From: Williamsia limnetica
GTDB lineage: Bacteria; Actinomycetota; Actinomycetes; Mycobacteriales; Mycobacteriaceae
DNA: 64,000 nucleotides
Direction: 5' to 3'
Assembly: GCF_003217475.1 (NCBI RefSeq)
Contig: NZ_QJSP01000005.1
Location: forward strand, 186,001 to 250,000
Positions 27,554 to 35,721 of the stretch are shown in pieces. Under the pieces are notes generated by a model that was not told the DNA's origin, ran no database searches, and saw only the letters and a list, made by a program, of their open reading frames with translations. The translations under genes and the position numbers were made by a program. The first letter of the stretch is position 1, and each line of letters opens with the position of its first letter.

Positions 27554-27599
27554 TGAGGTACCTCAAGTCGTTGTTCGGCGAACAGGGGATCGATAGTGT
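27554..27599 (+). promoter_or_regulatory. Palindrome and leaderless promoter
   Basis: A perfect 12-base palindrome TGAGGTACCTCA (27554-27565) precedes TTGTTC (27571-27576) and TAGTGT (27594-27599), which are 17 bases apart. Transcription would begin at about 27606, the A of the next ATG, making that message leaderless. The palindrome is a possible operator. Confidence 0.5.
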
Positions 27600-27605
27600 A
27601 GATCG

Positions 27606-28910
27606 ATGAGCGACGTCACCCCACCAGTACCTTCACCCGGTCGTGCCCGTCAGAACCAGATCTACACCGACGGGGTTTTCGGACGAAAGCCCAAGGTGCC
27701 GACAAACTTTGAGGCGCTGGAGCGTGCCGCACGGCGTAAGATGTCGGCAAAGGCCTGGGCCTATGTGGCTGGTGGGGCCGGCGATGGCGGCACGATGCGG
27801 TCAAATCGGACGGCGCTCGAGCGCTGGGCGATCGTCCCACGGATGCTCCGGGACGTGTCCGAGCGGAGTCTGGAGACCGAACTGTTCGGGCAACGTCTTC
27901 CCGCGCCGGTGTTGTTCTCGCCGGTGGGTGCCGGTGCTCTTGCCTACCCTGACGCGGACATCCACATCGGCAGGGCAGCAGCACAACTCGGGATCCCATA
28001 CATCTTCTCGAGCCAGGGTAGCGCGTCGATGGAAGACACTGCCGCGGCGATGGACGAGGTCACCCCCGGTGCGCCGAGGTGGTATCAACTGTATTGGTCG
28101 ACGGACGAGGACCTGGTCGACAGCTTCTTGCAGCGCGCCGAAAAGTCCGGCGCTGCAGCAATAGTGGTCACTCTTGACACCACCATGCTCGGGTGGCGAC
28201 CCCAGGATCTGAATCTCGGGTCGCTGCCCTTCGCGCAGGGGCTGGGTATCAATCAGTACACCTCGGATGAACGGTTCATCTCGATCGTCCGCGATCGGAT
28301 CGCCGCGGCGCTGCCACGGGAAAAACCTGCGATCACCGTGGGCGCGGTCAAGTCGCTGATCTCCATGGCTCGTCATGCACCGGGAAGTGCTGTGCGCAAT
28401 CTCGTTTCACCGGTGCCGCGAGAATCGGTGCAGACGTTTCTGGAAATCTATTCGAGGCCGTCGTTGAACTGGACGGACATTGCCGGACTACGCGATCGGA
28501 CATCGCTGCCGATCGTGCTCAAGGGCATTCTGCATCCCGATGATGCGCTGCAGGCGGTGGACCACGGCGTCGACGGAATTCTCGTCTCCAACCACGGAGG
28601 CAGGCAGGTCGACGGTGCGATCAGTTCCATCGATGCTCTTGTCGACGTCGCAAAGGCTGTCGACGGGAGGTCGAAAGTGCTGCTGGACTCCGGGATTCGC
28701 GGCGGCGCGGACGTCTTCAAGGCGCTCGCGCTCGGTGCCGACGCGGTGTGTGTCGGCCGGCCGCACATGTACGGATTGGCGCTCGACGGTGCCGACGGTG
28801 CACGGGACGTGGTCGCCAACATCATCGCCGAACTCGACCTCACGCTCGGGCTGTCCGGGCACACCAGTACGGCTGATCTCACGCCTGCCGCGCTGAAGAA
28901 GGTTACCTGA
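27606..28910 (+). CDS. FMN-dependent alpha-hydroxyacid oxidase, lactate 2-monooxygenase-like
   Basis: A 434-residue TIM-barrel flavoenzyme. It follows the M. smegmatis lactate 2-monooxygenase pattern through YVAGGAGDGGTMRSNRTALERWAIVPRML, TLDTTMLGWRPQDL, LKGILHPDDA, the catalytic His segment VSNHGGRQVDGAIS and DSGIRGGADVFKALALGADAVCVGRP. It would oxidise a 2-hydroxyacid such as L-lactate, either to pyruvate plus peroxide or by decarboxylating oxygenation to acetate. A 25-residue N-terminal extension is present. The stop codon lies inside a 24-base palindrome. Confidence 0.88.
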   Translation: MSDVTPPVPSPGRARQNQIYTDGVFGRKPKVPTNFEALERAARRKMSAKAWAYVAGGAGDGGTMRSNRTALERWAIVPRMLRDVSERSLETELFGQRLPAPVLFSPVGAGALAYPDADIHIGRAAAQLGIPYIFSSQGSASMEDTAAAMDEVTPGAPRWYQLYWSTDEDLVDSFLQRAEKSGAAAIVVTLDTTMLGWRPQDLNLGSLPFAQGLGINQYTSDERFISIVRDRIAAALPREKPAITVGAVKSLISMARHAPGSAVRNLVSPVPRESVQTFLEIYSRPSLNWTDIAGLRDRTSLPIVLKGILHPDDALQAVDHGVDGILVSNHGGRQVDGAISSIDALVDVAKAVDGRSKVLLDSGIRGGADVFKALALGADAVCVGRPHMYGLALDGADGARDVVANIIAELDLTLGLSGHTSTADLTPAALKKVT

Positions 28911-28930
28911 CTTCGGTTAACCGAAGTCAG
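28907..28930. promoter_or_regulatory. Perfect 24-base palindrome over a stop codon
   Basis: CTGACTTCGGTT (28907-28918) is followed directly by its reverse complement (28919-28930) with no spacer. It overlaps the TGA of the upstream gene and lies 63 bases before the SDR start. Without a T-tract, an operator is as likely as a terminator with a TTAA loop. Confidence 0.6.
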
Positions 28931-28992
28931 AGGGTACCGTGGAGTCGACGCCCGGGATCGACCGATCTCGGCGCGGTTCGATGGGAGACACA

Positions 28993-29700
28993 ATGGTCAC
29001 GCTGAACAACGCCACCGTCCTGGTCACCGGCGCCAACGGCGGGCTCGGTACCGAGTTCGTCACGCAGGCGCTCGCACGCGGTGCGCGCAAGGTGTACGCG
29101 GCGGCCCGCACGCCGAAGGACTGGGACGACGACCGGGTCGTGCCGATCCGTTTGGACGTCACGGATGCCGCGTCGATCGAAGCCGCGGCAACATCGGCTG
29201 CCGACGTCGACATCGTGATCAACAATGCAGGTCAGACGACTGCCGGCCGGCTAGTCGATCAGCCGGTCGGCGAACTGAAAGCGTTGATGGACACCAACCT
29301 CTACGGGCCGATCGCGGTGACCAAGGCCTTTGCCCCGGTCCTCGCAGCGAACGGCGGCGGCGCTGTCATCAACGTCCACTCGGTGCTGAGCTGGATCGGT
29401 ATCGGTAGCTCGTACAGCGTGTCGAAGGCCGCACTGTGGATGGCGACCAACGTGTTGCGTCTCGAGTTGGCGCCGCAGGGGACCCAGGTCCTCGGCCTGC
29501 ATCTCGGCTACACCGACACCCCGATGACCGCGGGTGTCACAGCCGAGAAGAACGACCCGGCAGACGTCATCCGCGACGCCTACGACGGCCTTGAGGCCGG
29601 CCAGTTGGAAGTTCTCGCCGACGACGTGAGCATCCAGGTCAAAGCCGGTCTGGCTGCACCCGTCGAGGCGTTGTACCCGCAGTTCGCGCCGTCCCGATAA
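28993..29700 (+). CDS. Short-chain dehydrogenase/reductase
   Basis: A 235-residue classical SDR with the cofactor motif TGANGGLG (near residue 12), NNAG, the catalytic Ser (NVHSVLSW) and YSVSK. It uses NAD(P) to oxidise or reduce a hydroxy/keto substrate that cannot be named. ATG at 28993 was chosen for GGGAGA just upstream; a start at 28981 is possible. A dispersed hairpin repeat begins two bases after its stop. Confidence 0.88.
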   Translation: MVTLNNATVLVTGANGGLGTEFVTQALARGARKVYAAARTPKDWDDDRVVPIRLDVTDAASIEAAATSAADVDIVINNAGQTTAGRLVDQPVGELKALMDTNLYGPIAVTKAFAPVLAANGGGAVINVHSVLSWIGIGSSYSVSKAALWMATNVLRLELAPQGTQVLGLHLGYTDTPMTAGVTAEKNDPADVIRDAYDGLEAGQLEVLADDVSIQVKAGLAAPVEALYPQFAPSR

Positions 29701-29701
29701 C

Positions 29702-29750
29702 GGGTTGTTCTGGCGGAGTCGACCAGGGGTTTTGTTCGCCAGAACGACCC
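29702..29750. repeat. TTCTGGCGA hairpin repeat, copy 3
   Basis: GGGTTGTTCTGGCG (29702-29715) pairs with CGCCAGAACGACCC (29737-29750) with one mismatch; counting one G-T pair the loop is again 19 bases. It lies between convergent stops at 29700 and 29762 and probably terminates both genes. Confidence 0.72.
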
Positions 29751-29761
29751 ATTTTCGGAAC

Positions 29762-30646
29762 TCAGGTGAGTGGCTTGCCTGCCTTGATGCGGCGCCGGGT
29801 GTCCCAGAGGTAAGCATTGAACGGGAAGGCACGCAGCGGCTTCGGCAACCGCTGGACCACCGTGCGCACGATCCGGTTGTGGAGGTCGAACAGGCGCTGC
29901 TGACGGGGGGTCCACGTCAGCAGCATCTTCTCGCGGAACTCCTGGGGCAGGAAACCGGTGGTGACGAACAGGCCGAAGTCGCCGATCAGAAATGAGACCG
30001 GCTTCGGCAGGAACTCGAACTTCGCGATGCTCACGAGCATCTCGCGGATGGTGTCGTCGATGTCCAGCTCGGACACGGTCGAATCCCAATACCGCTGGAA
30101 GTCGGCGCGGGTGGCGGGCCACATGTCACGGGGCATCTGCAGCGTGGTGCCCATGAGTGCGCCCTGCTGGTAGGCCTCCTCGGTCAACGCAGTCGGGTCG
30201 CCGTAGAGGACCTGCATGTCCTCCCAGCCCTTGTAGAGGCACGCAGCCACCCAGAGCTGTAGGGCCGGATCGAAGGCGTTGTACTTCACCGGACTCGAAT
30301 CGGTCGACCGGACCTGCGCGTGGGAGTGGCCGACGGCGCGGCGGTACGCCTTGCGGTCGTCGGGAGAGCCGTTGACGGCCACCGCGAGATAGGCGAGGGT
30401 CGTGCGACCGCGTTTGAGGGGGTGCTTGAACAGGTTTCCGCTGTCGACCCTGCTCTCGGCGACGCCGTAACCCACGGCGGGAAGCGCGAGCTGCATGATC
30501 ACGTTCGCTGCGCCTGCGAGGGCACTGATACCCGGCATCTCCAGGAGATCGCCCTGTGCGCTGTCCGCCTGCTCGCGTGTCCACGCCGGCGCCTGAGGGG
30601 AGAGATCGGAGAGAGCGCTGCTGCCTTCAACGGTGCCAGACGTCAT
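29762..30646 (-). CDS. DUF2236 (MpaB/Lcp-like) oxygenase-family protein
   Basis: A 294-residue helical protein of the DUF2236/MpaB family. Seen are ALPAVGYGVAESRVDSGNLFKHPLKRGRTTLAYL, the HSHAQVR segment and KYNAFDPALQLWVAACLYKGWE, where histidines and arginines line the heme pocket in the latex-clearing protein and mycophenolic-acid MpaB relatives. These oxidatively cleave isoprenoid double bonds; the activity is not proven for this subfamily. ATG at 30646 has AGGAAGG upstream. It diverges from a TetR gene with paired CAATTG-centred sites. Confidence 0.82.
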   Translation of the reverse strand: MTSGTVEGSSALSDLSPQAPAWTREQADSAQGDLLEMPGISALAGAANVIMQLALPAVGYGVAESRVDSGNLFKHPLKRGRTTLAYLAVAVNGSPDDRKAYRRAVGHSHAQVRSTDSSPVKYNAFDPALQLWVAACLYKGWEDMQVLYGDPTALTEEAYQQGALMGTTLQMPRDMWPATRADFQRYWDSTVSELDIDDTIREMLVSIAKFEFLPKPVSFLIGDFGLFVTTGFLPQEFREKMLLTWTPRQQRLFDLHNRIVRTVVQRLPKPLRAFPFNAYLWDTRRRIKAGKPLT

Positions 30647-30688
30647 TGTCGGCCTTCCTGCCATGATTGTGAGAACGCGTGTTGTCGC

Positions 30689-30727
30689 TTTCAATTGAAG
30701 TCTCGTTTGTGGTGATTGTCAATTGCG
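30689..30727. promoter_or_regulatory. Two related CAATTG-centred operator candidates
   Basis: TTTCAATTGAAG (30689-30700) contains a perfect 10-base palindrome, and TGTCAATTGCGA is found 28 bases further on (TCAATTG at 30719-30725). Both lie between the divergent DUF2236 and TetR starts and are likely bound by that TetR protein. Confidence 0.5.
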
Positions 30728-30743
30728 AAGAACCGAAGGTGGG

Positions 30744-31388
30744 ATGATGGGTCACATGCCTGACCCAATGCGCCCTTACGGCGGCGAAAACGGAGCTGAC
30801 CGGGTGAAACGTCGCCGGGCGGCACTCGTGGACGCCGCGTTGGACATCATGGGGTCACCGGATGGCGGCGCCATCAGCGTTCGGGGGGTGTGCCGTCAAG
30901 CCGGCCTCACCGCCCGCTACTTCTACGAGAGCTTCACCGATGTCGACGACCTGGTCGGCACCACCTACGACGTCGTCGTCCTCGACATCGCCGAGTCGGC
31001 ACAGGCCGCGGTCGCTGCGGGTGGGAGCTCACCCAAGGATCAGATCCGCTCGGCGGTCGGTGCCATCGTGCGCCGCATCGACTCCGACCGTCGGCGCGGC
31101 AGGATCCTGTTCTCGCAGACCTTGCTCAGCGGAAAGCTCGCGTCCAAACGTATGGATGCGGCGATGATGTTCGCTGCGCTGACCATACAGACATCGGGCA
31201 CCCACTTCGAGGGTGCCGCAGTGCAGGGCGCCGCGCACTTCTACGTCGGTGGCCTCGGGCAGGTGCTCAGTGCCTGGATCGATGGCCGGATCGATTGCAG
31301 CGACGAAGAACTCATCGATCTGTGTGTGACGATGATGTACGGCGCAGTCGTCGAACTGTTGCCGCAGAACGTCACCGGGGTCGAGTGA
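30744..31388 (+). CDS. TetR-family transcriptional regulator
   Basis: About 214 residues. The DNA-binding domain is at residues 20-70 (RRAALVDAALDIMG, AISVRGVCRQAGLTARYFYESF), followed by a helical effector domain. The start is one of two adjacent ATGs (30744 or 30747) or 30756. It is divergent from the DUF2236 gene, whose expression it probably controls. Its last 17 bases overlap the convergent MFS gene. Confidence 0.83.
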   Translation: MMGHMPDPMRPYGGENGADRVKRRRAALVDAALDIMGSPDGGAISVRGVCRQAGLTARYFYESFTDVDDLVGTTYDVVVLDIAESAQAAVAAGGSSPKDQIRSAVGAIVRRIDSDRRRGRILFSQTLLSGKLASKRMDAAMMFAALTIQTSGTHFEGAAVQGAAHFYVGGLGQVLSAWIDGRIDCSDEELIDLCVTMMYGAVVELLPQNVTGVE

Positions 31389-32607
31389 GGCGGCTGTTCC
31401 ATCTGTCGAATCCGGCCCACAGCAGTAGCCCTGCGACGGCCGAGCCGATCCCGATCAGGCACAGCAGTTTCCAGCCGCCGCCGTCGTAGGCGTACCCGGA
31501 GGCAACGGATCCCGCCACTGCACCCGCGAAGTAGGTGACCATGTAGGCGGTGGTCACGCGACTACGCGCATCCGGCGACAGAGAATAGATCGCTGACTGA
31601 TTCGACAGCTGCGAGGCCTGCACCCCGAAGTCGAAGACGACCAAACCGAGGATCAGGGCAGCGAGCGGTGTCCCGGGCCAGGCGAGCAGCAACCATCCGG
31701 CAATCGTGATGACCCACGCCCCGGTTGTCGCCGCCCGCAGATGCCCCCGGTCGGCCAGCTTGCCGAACATCGGTGCGGCGACGGCACCCGCCACACCCGC
31801 CAGGGCGAACACCCCGATCATCGCCTCGGAATACGAGAAGCGTTCACCCCTGCTCCCGGAGAGCAGGAAGGCGATGGACGTCCACATCGCACTGAAGCCG
31901 AACATCGTCAAGAAGCCCAGCGCCATCCGCTGACGCAACATGGCTTCGGTGGCGATCATCCGCCCGACCGAGGCGAGCAACGCGCCGTACGCCTGCGGCG
32001 GCCGCGCCCGATCGGCCGGGACGAGAAGGTAGACCACCACCGACAGGACCGCCATGAGCGCCGCGCCGACGAACAGCACGGCCCGCCAGCCGCCGATCTC
32101 GGCGATCGCGCCGCTGATGACCCGCGCGAGCAGGATTCCGAGCAGCAACCCGCTCATCACCACCCCGACCACGCGACCGCGGTCGGAGGGCAGTGCGAGC
32201 GAGGACGACCACGGGACCACGATCTGCGCGGTCGCCGCCGAGACCCCCACGAGCAGCGATGCGACGAACAGGGCGGCGAAGCCCGGGGCCAGTCCCGACA
32301 GCAACAGTGCCACTGCCGAGGCGGCCATCATGCTGGGCGCCAGGACCTTCCGATTCCACAGGTCGCCGAGGGGAACCAGCAGCAGCAGACCCATCGCGTA
32401 TCCGAACTGCGCGGCGGTGACCACCAGCGCAGCGGTGGACGTGGAGATGGAGAAGTCCGTACGGATCTCCTCGAGGACGGGTTGGAGCACATACAGCGAC
32501 GACACCGAGACGCCACAGGTGACGGCGAACAGGAGGACGAGACGGCTGCTGATGCCGGTCGATTTCGACGGGGATGACCCGTCGGGAACGGGCGGGTCAG
32601 AGGTCAC
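31372..32607 (-). CDS. Major facilitator superfamily transporter
   Basis: A 411-residue carrier with about 12 hydrophobic segments. The N-terminal half has the loop motif LVPLGDLWNRKVLAPSMM and the second half GKLADRGHLRAATTG. It resembles the arabinose-efflux/AraJ-like group of drug exporters. GTG at 32607 is the start. It diverges from a TetR gene, so that regulator may control it. Confidence 0.85.
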   Translation of the reverse strand: MTSDPPVPDGSSPSKSTGISSRLVLLFAVTCGVSVSSLYVLQPVLEEIRTDFSISTSTAALVVTAAQFGYAMGLLLLVPLGDLWNRKVLAPSMMAASAVALLLSGLAPGFAALFVASLLVGVSAATAQIVVPWSSSLALPSDRGRVVGVVMSGLLLGILLARVISGAIAEIGGWRAVLFVGAALMAVLSVVVYLLVPADRARPPQAYGALLASVGRMIATEAMLRQRMALGFLTMFGFSAMWTSIAFLLSGSRGERFSYSEAMIGVFALAGVAGAVAAPMFGKLADRGHLRAATTGAWVITIAGWLLLAWPGTPLAALILGLVVFDFGVQASQLSNQSAIYSLSPDARSRVTTAYMVTYFAGAVAGSVASGYAYDGGGWKLLCLIGIGSAVAGLLLWAGFDRWNSRLTRPR

Positions 32608-32715
32608 GGTGTCACCCTGCCGGATCGGCGTCGCCCGATCGAATCGGACAAAGCGTTATCGCCGGCGGGGCGGTATCGCTCGGTCTCACTGCGGCGGCAC
32701 AGTAGGTTTAGGGGT

Positions 32716-33360
32716 ATGGATACCGGGGCTCGGCCAGCGCCGCGCGAGTACGGCGAGGGACTCTGGCGTCACTATGGGGAAGAAGATCTGCCTGCGCCGT
32801 TGGCTGCCGCGCTCGCAGCGTTCGCAGAGCACGGCTATCACGGGACCTCGGTCCGGGACATCGCCGCGCGAGCGGGATTGAGCGTTCCCGGGCTCTACCA
32901 TCACTACCCGTCGAAACAGTCGCTGCTGCAGGGCCTGCTCGAGTTGACGATGAGCGACCTGCTCGGCCGTTCTCGAGCGGCACTCGAGCAGGCGGGCGGT
33001 TCGCCGGTGGAGAGGTTCGACGCGGTGGTCGAATCGCTGCTGCTGTTCCACATGTACCGGCGGGCCCAGGCATTTGTCGGGTCGACCGAGATCCGCAGTC
33101 TCGAGCCGGTGTTCAGGGTGGAATACATCGCCACCAGGGACGAGCAGCAACGCATGGTCGACGCCATCGTGCAGGCGGGCGTCGATTCCGGCGAGTTCCG
33201 CACCCCGCACCCTGTGGACGCCGGACGTGCGGTGACGACGATGTGTGTCGGGGTGTCGACGTGGTACCGGCCCTCCGGCAGGCTGGGCCCGGACGAACTC
33301 GTCGCGCGGTACCTGCTGATCGCCCGGCAGATGGTCGGTTACTTCGACGCTGCGTCTTAG
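32716..33360 (+). CDS. TetR-family transcriptional regulator
   Basis: A 214-residue TetR protein with the DNA-binding domain at residues 25-72 (FAEHGYHGTSVRDIAARAGLSVPGLYHHYPSK) and a TetR_C ligand domain resembling KstR2/FadR-like repressors. A TAGGTT hexamer ends seven bases before the ATG, which suggests a leaderless message. It precedes an acyl-CoA dehydrogenase operon that carries an 18-base palindrome at 33411-33428, the likely target, and also diverges from an MFS gene. Confidence 0.85.
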   Translation: MDTGARPAPREYGEGLWRHYGEEDLPAPLAAALAAFAEHGYHGTSVRDIAARAGLSVPGLYHHYPSKQSLLQGLLELTMSDLLGRSRAALEQAGGSPVERFDAVVESLLLFHMYRRAQAFVGSTEIRSLEPVFRVEYIATRDEQQRMVDAIVQAGVDSGEFRTPHPVDAGRAVTTMCVGVSTWYRPSGRLGPDELVARYLLIARQMVGYFDAAS

Positions 33361-33370
33361 TCCTGCCGGG

Positions 33371-33428
33371 TTGACTGCCCCTGCCCGGCCGTGACAGTCT
33401 GTTACCCGCAACCGAACGATCGCTCGGT
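33371..33428 (+). promoter_or_regulatory. Promoter with downstream TetR operator
   Basis: TTGACT (33371-33376) and GACAGT (33393-33398) are 16 bases apart. Just past the expected start of transcription lies the palindrome ACCGAACGATCGCTCGGT (33411-33428, one mismatched pair), the ACCGA...TCGGT form common for actinobacterial TetR repressors of fatty-acid genes. The acyl-CoA dehydrogenase ATG follows 46 bases later. Confidence 0.6.
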
Positions 33429-33473
33429 CGGGACAGCCGACCTGCCGGGCGCCGCACTTTCAGGAGGTGCCCC

Positions 33474-34688
33474 ATGGCGATTGACCTTTCCTACGATCCA
33501 GTTGTCCAGGACGTGATCGACAAGACCAGCGAGTTCGTTCGCAGTCACGTGCTGCCCATCGAAGAGAAGTTCGCAGGCGACATCGCCGCAGCGGGCGGCG
33601 ACGAACTGCGGCTCGAACTCCGTGATCGCGCTCGCGACCTCGGAATCCTGGCACCACATGCGCCCGTCGAGTACGGCGGCCTCGGATTGAACATGTCCGA
33701 CCGGTCACCAGTGTTCGAGGCCGCCGGTTACTCGGTGTTCGGACCGATCGCACTGCACATCGGCGCCCCCGACGAGGGCAACGTGCACATGCTCGCCCAC
33801 GTTGCCGACGCGGAGCAGAAAGAGAAATACCTGGCACCGCTCGCGCGCGGAGACGTCCGATCCGCCTTCGCGATGACCGAACCGGCGCCCGGCGCAGGTT
33901 CCGATCCCGCGGCGTTGCGCACTGCCGCAGTCAAGGTCGACGGCGGCTGGAAGATCAACGGCGACAAGTGGTTCATCACCGGTGCCGACGGCGCGGGATT
34001 CTTCATCATCATGGCCCGCACCGCCGGCGAGCCCGGTGATCGCGGCGGCGCGACGATGTTCCTCGCCCCGGCCGACACCCCGGGCATCACCGTCGGGCGG
34101 CACATCAACACGATCGATCGCGCGATGATCGGCGGCCACTGCGAGGTTGCGTTCCGCGACGTCTTCGTCCCCGACGAAGACGTCCTCGGCGAGGTCGACG
34201 AAGGCTATCGTTACGCACAGGTACGACTGGGTCCCGCGCGTATGACCCACGTGATGCGGTGGATGGGCAGTGCCAACCGCGCGCGCGACATCGCCATCGA
34301 CTACGTTGCCAGACGAGAGGCCTTCGGCGGCAAGCTCGGCGACCTCGGGATGATCCAGCAGATGGTGGCCGACAACGAGATCGACCTGGCGGCGGCGCGA
34401 TCGCTCCTGGTCAAGGCGTGCTGGGTGCTCGATCAGGGTGGGCACGGTGGAGACGAGACCTCGATCGCCAAGACCTTTGCAGCCGAGGCATTCTCGCGGG
34501 TGGTGGACCGGTCGATCCAGATGTGCGGCGGCATGGGTGTCTCCGACGACCTGCCGTTGGCGCGACTACAGCGTGAACTGCGTCCCTTCCAGATCTACGA
34601 CGGCCCGTCCGAGGTCCATCGCTGGGCCCTCGCCAAGCGCGCGGTGGGCAAGGCCAGGAAAGCTGCTGCCGCCGGCGGTAAGCCATGA
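33474..34688 (+). CDS. Acyl-CoA dehydrogenase, ACAD10/11-like
   Basis: A 404-residue flavoprotein with AFAMTEPAPGAGSDPAALRT, the GDKWFITGADGA segment and MCGGMGVSDDLPLAR. At the usual catalytic position (IYEGT in short-chain enzymes) it has IYDGPSEVH: Asp in place of Glu, as in human ACAD10/11. It overlaps the next gene, a kinase of the family fused to ACAD10/11, by four bases. This suggests 4-hydroxyacyl-CoA processing rather than plain beta-oxidation. AGGAGG upstream supports the start. Confidence 0.88.
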   Translation: MAIDLSYDPVVQDVIDKTSEFVRSHVLPIEEKFAGDIAAAGGDELRLELRDRARDLGILAPHAPVEYGGLGLNMSDRSPVFEAAGYSVFGPIALHIGAPDEGNVHMLAHVADAEQKEKYLAPLARGDVRSAFAMTEPAPGAGSDPAALRTAAVKVDGGWKINGDKWFITGADGAGFFIIMARTAGEPGDRGGATMFLAPADTPGITVGRHINTIDRAMIGGHCEVAFRDVFVPDEDVLGEVDEGYRYAQVRLGPARMTHVMRWMGSANRARDIAIDYVARREAFGGKLGDLGMIQQMVADNEIDLAAARSLLVKACWVLDQGGHGGDETSIAKTFAAEAFSRVVDRSIQMCGGMGVSDDLPLARLQRELRPFQIYDGPSEVHRWALAKRAVGKARKAAAAGGKP

Positions 34689-35710
34689 GCGAACTGCCCG
34701 GCATGGACACCGCCAAACTGCGTCAGTTCCTCGTCGACCGCGGTGTCCCGGTCACCGGCGAGCTGATTGTCGAGCTGATCAGTGGTGGCCGCTCCAACCT
34801 GACTTTCACTGCGCACGACGACCATTCGCGATGGGTGGTGCGACGTCCGCCGACCGGGGGCCTGACGCCGTCGGCGCATGACATGAACCGTGAGTGGACG
34901 GTCACGAACGCGTTGCAGGGCACCGATGTGCCGGTGGCGGGCACGGTCGCCTTCGACAAGGAGGGCGAGATCCTCGGTGCCCCCTTCACCGTCGTGGAAT
35001 TCGTCGACGGACTCGTGGTGCGCAGCGCCGACGAGCTCAAGGCGCTGAGCGACGACGACGTGAACCGCAATCTCGACGGACTGGTACAGGCGCTGGCGAA
35101 TCTGCACGCCGTCGACCACCAGGCAGTGGGCCTCGGTGAGTTCGGCAGGCCGGACGGATTCGTGGCCCGGCAGGTCAAGCTCTGGGCTCGTCAGTGGGAG
35201 CACGTGAAGACCCAGGAGCTCGACGACGTGGCCACCTTGCACGCCGCACTGAGCGAATCCATCCCGGCGCGGTCGGAGAACTCGATCGTGCACGGCGACT
35301 TCCGAGTGGACAACACCATTCTCTCCGCGGATGATCCAGGCGTCGTGAAGGCCGTCGTCGACTGGGAGATGTCGACCCTCGGCGATCCGCTGACCGATGT
35401 CGCGCTGATGTGCACATATCGGGAACCGATTTTCGACGAAATCCTGGGGATGAAGGCGGCGTGGACCAGTGACCGTTACCCGCCCGGCGCGGACATCGCC
35501 CAGCGGTACGCCACCGTGTCGGGTCGCGAGTTGTCCGACTGGAACTTCTATCTCGCGTTGGCAAACTTCAAGCTCGGCGTGATCGGCGAAGGCATCACGC
35601 ACCGTGCGCGAAGCGGGTCATCAGCGGGAGCCGGAGCGGATCAGGCCGCTGCGGTGACCGGGGAGTTCATGGCGGCCGGGTTGCGCGCCATCAAGGGAAA
35701 GAACAACTGA
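34685..35710 (+). CDS. Phosphotransferase of the ACAD10/11/LvaA-like kinase family
   Basis: A 341-residue aminoglycoside-phosphotransferase-fold kinase. Motifs are LISGGRSNLTF (nucleotide loop), VVRRPP (Lys/Arg strand), the catalytic loop VHGDFRVDN and VDWEMSTLGDPLTDV, where the second Asp binds magnesium. Relatives form the N-terminal half of ACAD10/11 and the LvaA kinase of levulinate catabolism, which phosphorylate a 4-hydroxyacyl-CoA. Overlap with the dehydrogenase gene (ATGA) makes that role plausible here. Antibiotic resistance is unlikely. Confidence 0.85.
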   Translation: MSELPGMDTAKLRQFLVDRGVPVTGELIVELISGGRSNLTFTAHDDHSRWVVRRPPTGGLTPSAHDMNREWTVTNALQGTDVPVAGTVAFDKEGEILGAPFTVVEFVDGLVVRSADELKALSDDDVNRNLDGLVQALANLHAVDHQAVGLGEFGRPDGFVARQVKLWARQWEHVKTQELDDVATLHAALSESIPARSENSIVHGDFRVDNTILSADDPGVVKAVVDWEMSTLGDPLTDVALMCTYREPIFDEILGMKAAWTSDRYPPGADIAQRYATVSGRELSDWNFYLALANFKLGVIGEGITHRARSGSSAGAGADQAAAVTGEFMAAGLRAIKGKNN

Positions 35711-35721
35711 GCGGTGGGGAT

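Noticed and set aside
34685-35710. Aminoglycoside resistance kinase
   Set aside because: The fold is shared, but sequence and coupling to an acyl-CoA dehydrogenase fit the ACAD10/11/LvaA group.
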